Below, one piece after another: positions 56,148 through 64,000 of a stretch of 64,000 nucleotides of DNA; positions within the stretch are counted from its first letter, which is position 1; every line of letters starts with the position of its first letter. This DNA is from Aedes albopictus (lineage: Eukaryota; Arthropoda; Insecta; Diptera; Culicidae): contig NC_085136.1 in the NCBI RefSeq assembly GCF_035046485.1, positions 83,593,734-83,657,733 on the forward strand, given 5' to 3'. The notes under the pieces are model-generated. The model did not search any database. It was not told the origin of the DNA and saw only the letters and a program-made list of their open reading frames with translations. The position numbers and the translations under genes were made by a program.

Positions 56148-56719
56148 GTAAGCATTCCTTCTTCTCCACAAACACCGTAATCCACCCGCACTAATCACTT
56201 CCCATAAAGAAAGTCAAGTGATTGTTTACTCGGCCAAAGCCTCCGGAATCAAATATCGAATCAGATTTGCCAATCTTTTGCCGGATTTATCCCCCGTAAG
56301 AACATGAAGATGTCATTCTCCCATACTTTTTTTGCGCATTCAGTTTGCGGAACGTCCAAGATTGCTGCGGAGGAGCATTATGCCGCATTCCAAGCTGTCA
56401 CTTGTGTGAGAGGCAGACCCGACAGAGAGCTGTTTCATACCGATAACTGGGCAAATAGTTCCGACAGGACCGCAACTTCGATGGACTGGGAGGATGGCAA
56501 CAGAGGGCGGCGGAGGAACGCAGAATGAGATGCGAAAGAAAGATACGTCTTTATTTGCAATTGCTACTCCAACTCCAACAGTCGGTCCGCTTCGAACGAA
56601 ATATTCCGTCGTGTGTCTTCCGGCATGGCAAATATTTGCATTCGAATATATTATTTTTGTTTCGTTTCTGTCTGATGCTCTCCCGCAGAGTTCACTCCGA
56701 CAGCGAAAGCTGCTTCGGG

Positions 56720-57640
56720 GAGTCTTCTGGGGATTTCGGTGGGGTTAGGGTTACCAGGTGATCTACCAGAATCATTGGATTTGTTGGCATTGGGGATTAG
56801 TTCAGGGCTGTGTGGAGAGGCGTCTATACCTTTGAGCTATAACGCAGCTGAGATCCTCCGAATCCCCATAAAACGTCCTTGTAACAGCTCAGAGACTGAT
56901 GAAAATCCTCTGAATCTCTTTGGAATGTCTCCTAAAACCCCTTAAATCCCATTGGACCCTCGAGGGGATTCTTCACAAACCCCGAAAATGCCTGCGTAAC
57001 GCCTCCGAAACTTGAAATTCCTCGGAATCTCTTTAAAACGCCTTCGAAAACCAACTCCAACATCCTCGGACCCCCTTGTAACGCACCTGAGATATTCAGT
57101 AGGTTGACTCCAGAGCCACTTTCTCCTCCATTTCGTAAGATCCACCAGAGACCATATGAAATTCACAAACACGCGTCTTTAAATCCCATGAAACCCACTG
57201 AAAATCCTCTGAATCTCTTTAAAATGCTTCCGAGGGCCCCCTGAAACTCCCACGGAACACCTGTAATGCTCCTAAGACCCTCTGAAATCCTCCAAACGCC
57301 TCTTTAACGGCTTTGTAACGCCTCAATAACGCCTCTGAAACCCGATGAAAGTCCTCTCAATATCTCGGAAATGCTTCTGAACTCCCAGAAACACCTTCCG
57401 ACCTCCTGTAATGCAGCTGAGACCCTCCGAAACCCTAAACCACGTCTCTGTAACGCCTCCGAAACTTGTTGAAAATCTTCTAAATGATGCTGAAATGCCT
57501 CCGAAAACCCTCTGAAACACCCTCTGCCGCTTTGAAACTCCCGACAACGCCCCTGAAGTTTCCAGTAACACATTTTAAATCTCCTAAAAACGCCTCTGAC
57601 CCTCTCTTCCTGAAACTCCCGAAAGCTGTTTGACTGGGTA
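56720..57640 (-). repeat. Type B degenerate array
   Basis: Units such as ctctgaatctctttggaatg, cgcctccgaaacttg and gaccctctgaaatcctcc across 0.9 kb; the first ~100 bp may be in plus sense. Long minus-strand frames rich in F, R, G and S are array translations. Confidence 0.65.
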
Positions 57641-58463
57641 AACGCAGGACCGAGAAAATCTCCCTGAAACCGACTACCGTTGATGACACGTTGGCGATCC
57701 ACTTGGCTGACCTGAGCTCTCTCGTACGGAACTCGCCTGATTTTGCTTGAAACAGCGAAACAGGCAATACCGAGTTGGCCAACGCAACGTGAACGTCAGC
57801 ACTAGAGTTCGGTGATCATTATAATTTGCATTTCGCGTTGGCCAAGCTGATCCTGAAAAAAAAAATACCTTCAATGGAAAGCCGTTTTCGACAGCCTTAA
57901 TCGAGATGACTTACCGGACGCATCAAAGGCCTAACCGACTACAGAAAACACGCCTTCCGACTCGGCTCCAGAACCAGGACCTGTTTTGCAGCGCCAATAA
58001 CATTCTGGACGGTGCCAAGGAGAAAGGAGATTGCCTCTTTAGACCTCTAAACCAAAAGACTGGACACCGGAAAGCCTGCAACGCAATAGTTCCCTGACGG
58101 ACTGAAGCTTTCGAGTAACAATCGGTTACCACCGCTCGAGCAAAAACTGAAATCCACAGAGAACGTCGTTGCCAAATGAACAAGCAGCGACAGTTTCGAC
58201 ATCTCGACCAACACCTGCGCCAGGTTATACATTTACCAGGACAGACACCTACCGATAAAAGTACCAATTATGGCCTACGGAGTTCCGATCTCATTCAAAT
58301 CCCCGCGGGTGTCATAGGGGTCACCTATGATCGTTTTCTCACCTTCGAACTACACTTAACCCTAGTAGGATGTTGGGATCAATATGACCCAGACAAGCTC
58401 GCTAGGTGTACACTGTGCCATCGTGATGCATCTAACTTAGCAAACCCGTATCAAGCAACCCGC
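57641..58463. other. Unassigned, possibly decayed coding repeat
   Basis: Plus-strand sequence 57880-58150 has a coding-like feel (WKAVFDSLNRDDLPDASKA in one frame, then frames broken by stops), and might be a decayed retroelement ORF, but I cannot assign it. Confidence 0.3.
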
Positions 58464-58716
58464 TAAGAGGCTGTCCATAAACCACGTGGACATTTTTCGA
58501 AGTATTCCGTAACCCCCCCTTCAATTGGCCATGGTCTATCTGGGCCGATTAGGTGGCCATGGACTGAGTTGAATGGATGCGACTCCTACGTACAGCAGAG
58601 GACCCTCAGGCCTTAGTCTGACCGGTAAGGTAAGATGATCTATGACCAATACCCTCCACTCACAACCCCCCCCCCCCCCCTATCTTGCATGACCATGTGG
58701 TTAATGAACGACCCCC
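58464..58716. mobile_element. MITE of the GGGGCCGTTCATAAACC family, interrupted
   Basis: The left end aggctgtccataaaccacg and the right end catgtggttaatgaacgac are inverted repeats matching 17384-17553. The middle, from about 58553 to 58640 (ggtggccatggactgagttg, gcgactcctacgtacagcag), is unlike the intact MITE and is probably a later insertion. Confidence 0.62.
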
Positions 58717-59560
58717 AAATGCGATTTCGATCCCACCACATCATAACAGACGCCATTATCAACAGCAGGCTTCCCTTACGATCTGAAGGCGAAAGGCAAG
58801 ATCTTCACTTAGATGGTCGCCGTTCTGACGGCCACCTACAGTAACGCTATTCGTACTGGGTTTGCCAGAGATTGTTCCGAAGACAACAAAGACCTATCAA
58901 TCCAAGCAATACAGGTGGCCCTGGATTTGAATCCGAACACAACCTTGATGTAGATTTCGGGACTTTGCGGAATGGTCAGAAAAGGGGAGGCCGAAAGATG
59001 TACCAGCTAAGGTAGCGATGGCACTAGGTTGACCAATAAAGTACCGTATGCTGACACCAAGCGCGTTGGTTGAAGGCCAAGGCCAAAAAGCAGAGCAGAT
59101 CAAATATCACCGCGAACGTTTCCTGTTTACCCCGAAAGTGACGGGCACAACCTGCCGGTGAGAAGACCGAGTGGATAGAAATGAGCAGGATTTCCTTATT
59201 CGCCTGCGTACGGGGGTTTCCCACGACATGGGTGGAGGACCCATCTTCTGGAAGGTGTGCGACACTTACCAGGAGCAGGGGTGCCTTTCCGGTTGGTTTC
59301 CCTCTTGCAGCAAAAAGACCCATGAGAACTTATGCCGACAGCTACTGCCCCTCAAAACAAATAAAATGATTAGCTGACTGAATCCCCATGATGCTACATG
59401 TTGTACCGTTGAAGTAGTTACAAGTTTTAATGCCGAAACAGAGATGGCAAGCAGTATCTTTTGTACAGTCTCCTCCCTACCATTATCCTCCAACATTTTG
59501 TAGATGATGCCGCGTCGAGAGTTGTAAACTATCGATATTGTGGTGATGACGTATGATGGC
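58717..59560. other. Unassigned DNA
   Basis: Moderately GC-rich and coding-like in places (SIQAIQVALDLNPNTTLM in one plus frame near 58890-58945), but no domain is recognisable and stops are frequent. A decayed retroelement is possible. Confidence 0.3.
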
Positions 59561-59569
59561 AAAATACCC

Positions 59570-59910
59570 TGAAAACCTGTAGAACTCTCCTTAAACTCCA
59601 TGAAACGCCCTGAACATTCTGTAAAACCTCCTGAAACGTTTTGAAACGCAATAGAACCCCTCAAATCATCCCCGAATCAGAAATCCCAACGAGCTTCTCC
59701 AACACCTTGTAGCCCCTCAAAAAAAAAATCTGAAGGCACCCATAGACACATGATGCTCTTGCTTTGTAATGCCTTGAAACCCATCCCACACACCCTGAGA
59801 CCCTTAGAACGTTTTCATAAGTTTTCTGACATATCCTTCGTTTTAGGAAACTTTTTAGAACGCATTGAAATCTCTTTGAAGCTCATTTGAAAGCCCCCAT
59901 AACCTCCTAA
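59570..59910 (-). repeat. Type B degenerate array
   Basis: Units ctccatgaaacgccctgaac, gtaaaacctcctgaaacg and ccttgaaacccatcc. Confidence 0.55.
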
Positions 59911-60046
59911 ACCATACCATCAGTGAAGTCCCAAGGTGCAAGGGATTCTCAGGACTGTTTAAGGGTGGGGAGGGGCAAAAGCGGTCTTAGGATGAGAAAA
60001 AAAATGGGTCTCTGAGGGATCTGAGAAGAGTAAGTTGGTACAATTT

Positions 60047-60255
60047 ACTTACTTTCAGTGCTGAGCACCCACGGCACAGAGGGCCGAATTGAAAGATCCC
60101 CTCCATCCTGGGCGATTGCCGCCATCGCCTTGACCTGTGCCCAGGTCAAATTTCTTTCGACTTTCTTGATTTCATTGTTGAGGTTGCGCCGCCATGAGCC
60201 TCTGCTGCGATATCCTGCTGGGTTCCAATCTAACGCTTGCTTGCAGAATCAGTTT
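60047..60255 (-). pseudogene. C-terminal fragment of an RTE-like non-LTR element
   Basis: Translating the minus strand from about 60237 gives CKQALDWNPAGYRSRGSWRR, then LTWAQVKAMAAIAQDGG. This matches the conserved C-terminal tail ALDWNPxGxRxRGRPxxTWRR...LTWxxxKxxAQDR of RTE-like and related elements. The region lies after the RT and is found at the very end of ORF2. Only the tail is present, as expected after 5' truncation. Confidence 0.75.
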
Positions 60256-61240
60256 CCAGCTCTGCGTAGAATGTGGTATCATGGACCAAGAATGAGATAG
60301 GTGACGTGAGAGAAAGGTGAATTGATAGAGGATAATAAAGAGAGGATTGGAAAGGTGGAGTGATGAGCGATCCGAAGTAAAAGGGTGCGGGAGATTACCA
60401 CATTGGCGATCCTGCCATGTTAGTTGAGCCATAGAGGGAATTGAGTTAAGCCTTGATTAATTTGAATGTGTTACATTTTGAAGTTTATTTTTGCATGTGA
60501 GTCTTGATTTTATTTTATTTTTGCTATCGCCGCATCTCAGTGAAAAAGAGAAAAAAAGGAAATATCACGAAAAAAAAACAAACGTATGTGTTACGGCAAC
60601 TGGGTTGCCAGAAGATGGTAAATACCTGCGTTGAGTTAAGCTCATAAACAAGTATCAAAATGTTTGCGCAGAGTTTAGCTCATTGCCAGACAGAACTGCG
60701 TCGAGTTAAGCTCATGGCCAAATCCTTTCGATTTTACAAGATTGATTTTTCAAGAGTCCGAACGATATCCAAAACAAAAAAAGTGGCAGCCTTGCTAAGA
60801 AAAAAAAAGATTTCTCTCACATGCAGGTATCCATGTATGTGTGTTATGAATAATGAACGGCGGTTTTGACATATGGACGTATGTCTGATCCCTGTTCATG
60901 TGCGCTACGCACGCTGTTTTCACGGTGATGGTATTTGTCAAGGCAAGAAAGGCAACAAGGAGAAAGTGTTAGTATTTGTATGAGAAAGCTATTTTTCGTT
61001 TTTGTTTCTGTCGTGGTGGAAGGCATGTGCGAGTCATTATTCTTCAATAAAGACGAGACAGCAAGTTTCCAAGCGCCATTTTTTGAAGCACATCTAGTTT
61101 CTGAAGAGCGGTCCAGAAATCAAATGTATTTTGATTATTAGAGAGGATTTTTGAAGCGATCAACGGATGCCGTACGAAACACTGCATGTTAATTAAAAAA
61201 AAATAGTGTTCTAAATCATCTGCTTATCAACATTTTAGGG
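60256..61240. other. Unassigned DNA
   Basis: A phrase gcgttgagttaagctcat repeats three times in variant form near 60630-60712 (direct repeats of about 40-50 bp). No gene recognised. Confidence 0.35.
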
Positions 61241-61241
61241 G

Positions 61242-61760
61242 ATGAGTGGATACTGGCGAGAAAGCGACGTGTCGAGTGCGGATGAATTGGACGACGCCGT
61301 CATCAGCCCAGAAAAACTGCTCGTTCCGTGGTTGAGAGCTGAAACTGTTGAGCTGCAGCCGGGCCTACTGCAAAGCCAGAGGAACCGAGTCACGATTGCG
61401 GTTATAGAAGGACGAGATCGGAGTGGTACATTTGGTTTTTTTATTCTATTTTATTTTTATTCAAATTTATAGATGATCATCAGAACTTCAAATCCTTCGC
61501 ACCACGTTTCCGATAATAGTATTGATCCTCGGTTTGTAGAGTGTGTGATTGGTTCCGAGACTTTCGCGTTCCTGGTGGATTCGGGGGCCACGGTGAACAC
61601 TATCACTAAACAAACAGGGATGGCAGATGATAAGACAAAACTGTCCTACAGTTATCAAAGACTTGACCTTACATCCGGAGGAGTTTTTGAGAGGATACGC
61701 AAATCAGCGACCCTTTAATGTTATGTGTTCGTTCAATGCGTACATATCAGTCGAAGGGTG
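61242..61760 (+). pseudogene. Ty3/gypsy aspartic protease region
   Basis: The frame 61473-61718 contains FVECVIGSETFAFLVDSGAT, with DSGA as the retropepsin active-site motif (about residues 37-40), followed by VNTIT. Homologous sequence appears to continue in another frame to about 61760 (NVMCSFNAYIS). The preceding frame (61242-61472) may be the gag-pol junction but carries no recognised motif. Downstream the element breaks off, and its RT region resumes near 63080. The intact protease would process the Gag-Pol polyprotein. Confidence 0.72.
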
Positions 61761-63070
61761 TTGTCGTTTATTGACGCCAACAGGTAGACGATAATAGTAA
61801 TTTCCAATTTTTTAAGGACAAACGTCTTGAAATCCCGCTTCAACAGTGCATCAAAATTTCAGACGCACAAATCTCAAGAAGCAAGCTTCAATCAACAGTG
61901 CATTTTATTATTCTGTTCTTGCTCACTTGTAATTAGCTTAAAATAAGAAGCTCAGGTGCGTTGGTTTTGTTTACGAAGAGATTTGTGCCTTCGAAATCGT
62001 GAGTAGGTACCAAAGTCGGCCATTGTGGCGGCCATTTTGGGATTCTAACAAGTCTGTCCTTAACAGCTTTAATAGGAACAGTTAAAAAATACCTATAACA
62101 GATACAATCTCATTATGCGTGTTTATCAGTTATGTTGCCCACTTACGTTTAGTCGTTTTGCCTTCGCTTATCGACACCAATTGCGTTTGTATAATGTAAC
62201 AAGGCTAGATCCTATCAATAAAACATCTGCTTAGTAGGCTGTATAGCTATAAGACATTGCATCCTACTGACGTGGGTATTCCAATTGATCTGCTTACAGG
62301 ATTCTCGAGGTTGTATTCTAATTCTTATATGCTATCGAATTCACGTAGGTTATCCAAATCACTTAGGTTATCAAATTTATAGAATATTTATCTAATTCAC
62401 TGTAGAGTACAAATTCAATTAGTTGTTAAGTTCACGTGATGTTGAATGAATCAATTACCTATGCTATAGAACATATTCAAATTAGGAACGAATAAATAAC
62501 CACTGAACAATGACGATATTAAGGCTCAAATAACCATCATTCAGTCATCAGCAATCATCAATTATTCAAAAGCAGTTTTCTTGCTGGAAATTCAAAAACC
62601 GTCATTGAAAATTATTTCACTGCTATACTGCCCATGATCGCATATCAGTCCCATCTTTGCTGGGTTTCCTATTCATATGGGACAATTATGCGATCATAGG
62701 CAGTATACAGATGATGAGTAGAGTACAGAGATAAATTTTCTTTAAAATTGGTTGAGATTTCAGTGAAAAAACTGCTTTTGATTTTCTGGTTAAAGATGAT
62801 GGTTTGTTTCCTCTTAATACTAACGTAGAAGTTGCGTTCGTTGCATACTGCATATCAACACGTTTTCCACTCTCTCGCATATTGCTTCTCATCCCGTCAT
62901 CTCGTTTGTCATCGGCTGCTGCAACAATAGTCGTCAAAACTACAGTTGATCAACGCAGGTCGTCTTGGTGAGTAGCGCCGACCAAGGGGTCGTGACAGGT
63001 GTAACCAGCCAAAGTTATTGTCAAAGTTCTTCGTAGTCAACGGTACAAAATTGTCATAACTTGGATATCC
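61761..63070. other. Foreign 1.3-kb block inside the gypsy remnant
   Basis: AT-rich DNA with no gypsy similarity separates the protease and RT pieces. It includes an inverted repeat at 62621-62708 (actgcccatgatcgcatat against atgcgatcataggcagt, with tcagtccca/tgggaca near the centre). Ends of the block cannot be defined. Confidence 0.5.
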
Positions 63071-63083
63071 GACATCGAGTAGA

Positions 63084-63408
63084 TTGAACTTGGTTCGAAT
63101 AGGACACCCCAGCGCGCGAGTATGGAACGTTAACTTTCTGAGCAGGTTCGTACCTTCAGAAAAAGTTTTACACGATGACGAGAGGAGGAAAGTCAAGGAG
63201 TTTCCAAAATTATCGGACGTGGAGGTACGATTCAAAGTGGATGACTCAGTCATTCCGAAGCATGTAATTCGCTATAATGTCCCAAAGGCGTTTGAGGATG
63301 CAATTAACGACCGGCTAGCGGACATGGAGGAAAAAGGTATTATTGAAAGAGCCGACAAAGAAGAAGATACCATTACATTCGTGTCGCCCATGGTGGCACC
63401 CGAATTTT
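63084..63408 (+). pseudogene. Ty3/gypsy reverse transcriptase, N-terminal part
   Basis: The frame carries FPKLSDVEVRFKVDDSVIPK (about residues 41-60), NVPKAFEDAINDRLADMEEK (70-89), GIIERADKEED and FVSPMVA, the entry into a Ty3/gypsy RT domain (Mag-like sequence by recall). It ends abruptly after SPMVA, before the catalytic YVDD-type motif, where an unrelated antisense fragment begins. Non-functional. Confidence 0.85.
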
Positions 63409-63600
63409 TGTCGGCTTTTGATGATATCGACGATGGAGCTTCACGTTGGAGATCCAACTGTCAGGCCACCATGCATGAATCATACATCGCAGGCATCTAA
63501 TGATAAAGACTTGCAGCCGTTGAGTGTTCCCCACTGATACACACCAAGTTTCACTGCCGTACAGCAGCACAGATTTCAAGTTCGAGTTGACAATTTCTTA
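63405..63600 (-). pseudogene. RTE-like element fragment, antisense, fused to the gypsy RT
   Basis: On minus, the 68-codon frame reads SVLLYGSETWCVSV, LQVFIIRCLRCM and AWWPDSWISNVKLHRRYHQK, the conserved region after RT in RTE-like/related ORF2 proteins. Its 3' limit coincides with the end of gypsy homology near 63408, so the two make a tail-to-tail chimera. Confidence 0.8.
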
Positions 63601-64000
63601 AATATCGTAAAATTCTAAACATAAACAATTTTATAATTCCAATGGTTCTAAAAGACATTGTTGGTATATTTCTTCTTATTAACGGGCATTAAAACTGTTT
63701 CAAATTTTTTAAATTCTGAATATTATGCATATAATGAAAATTGGAGCAGATCTTCATTTACACCGTATCACGGGGCAAGTGGGACCTTTTAAAGATTTTT
63801 TGTACAAACGGCTTAATGTAGTTGCTGCATATATGTAAGGTAGCAATAATTATAAATATCTTATGCGAATAACTATGTTGAGCGATTTATGTTGGAAAAG
63901 TTTTGTGGTATCGTGCATAAATTACGTAACACATATAATAACGAATCACTGTGAAGAATATTTGATTCAACAGTAGCAGCTCGTGCAAAACAAATTGATT
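63601..64000. other. AT-rich window edge with a possible MITE end
   Basis: A tcacggggcaagtgggacc phrase at about 63767-63785 resembles the GGGGCAA-type MITE ends seen earlier. Nothing else recognised before the window ends. Confidence 0.35.

Larger units (their letters stand above)
54964..56715. other. Unassigned, probably low-copy DNA
   Basis: This stretch holds the two candidates above. Otherwise I see no repeat, SINE or retroelement motif, which is unusual for this window. Confidence 0.35.

Noticed and set aside
1..64000. Endogenous viral elements of RNA viruses
   Set aside because: I looked for flavivirus- or rhabdovirus-like protein motifs in the longer frames and saw none; only retroelement proteins are recognisable. 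A translated search would be decisive.

Overview
The window looks like intergenic chromosome from a culicine mosquito, most likely Aedes. The evidence is several copies of a tRNA-derived SINE resembling the Aedes Feilai family (A and B boxes, a shared body, GAA-rich tails), R1-clade, RTE-like, BEL/Pao and Ty3/gypsy remnants typical of mosquitoes, and many TA, TTAA, 8-bp and 9-bp target-site insertions. I recognise no intact host gene. Nearly every long open frame is a decayed retrotransposon gene, or an artefact of repeated DNA.

Layout. 1-3.35 kb: a hAT-type MITE, a ~152-bp tandem array, two SINEs and a solo LTR in a degenerate GGAATTCC-type array. 3.35-9.92 kb: copy 1 of a composite repeat ('element A') holding a 2.48-kb insertion with array-type inverted ends, itself holding a MITE and a SINE. 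10-14 kb: more degenerate arrays, a 479-bp relative of the 2.48-kb element with a 9-bp target duplication, and a ~150-bp satellite. 14-22.4 kb: unassigned DNA, a SINE with a clean target duplication, an ORF1-only retroelement and an RTE-like fragment. 22.4-24.2 kb: a TA-flanked inverted-repeat element inside another. 24.2-26.4 kb: unassigned DNA with a possible LTR. 26.4-32.2 kb: a ~145-bp array split by a 3.9-kb TA-flanked foldback element. 32.2-34.5 kb: degenerate arrays. 34.6-38.07 kb: copy 2 of element A, inverted relative to copy 1. 38-44.8 kb: arrays, MITEs, SINEs and unassigned DNA. 44.85-51.0 kb: a decayed R1-clade retrotransposon on the minus strand, interrupted by a BEL/Pao fragment and a SINE. 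51-53.6 kb: arrays and a near-perfect palindrome of tRNA-like heads. 53.6-61.2 kb: mostly unassigned DNA with arrays and MITEs. 61.2-63.6 kb: Ty3/gypsy protease and RT fragments, ending at the antisense C-terminus of an RTE-like element.

No gene set works together as a pathway here. The value of the window is as a record of nested transposition. Several insertions can be read exactly because a second copy, or the flanking array, preserves the empty site. Three things deserve attention: a superfamily of non-autonomous elements whose ends are arrays of ~14-15-bp units, several unrelated arrays with periods near 150 bp (two sharing a 16-bp palindrome), and short exon-like pieces that might have been captured or belong to host genes.
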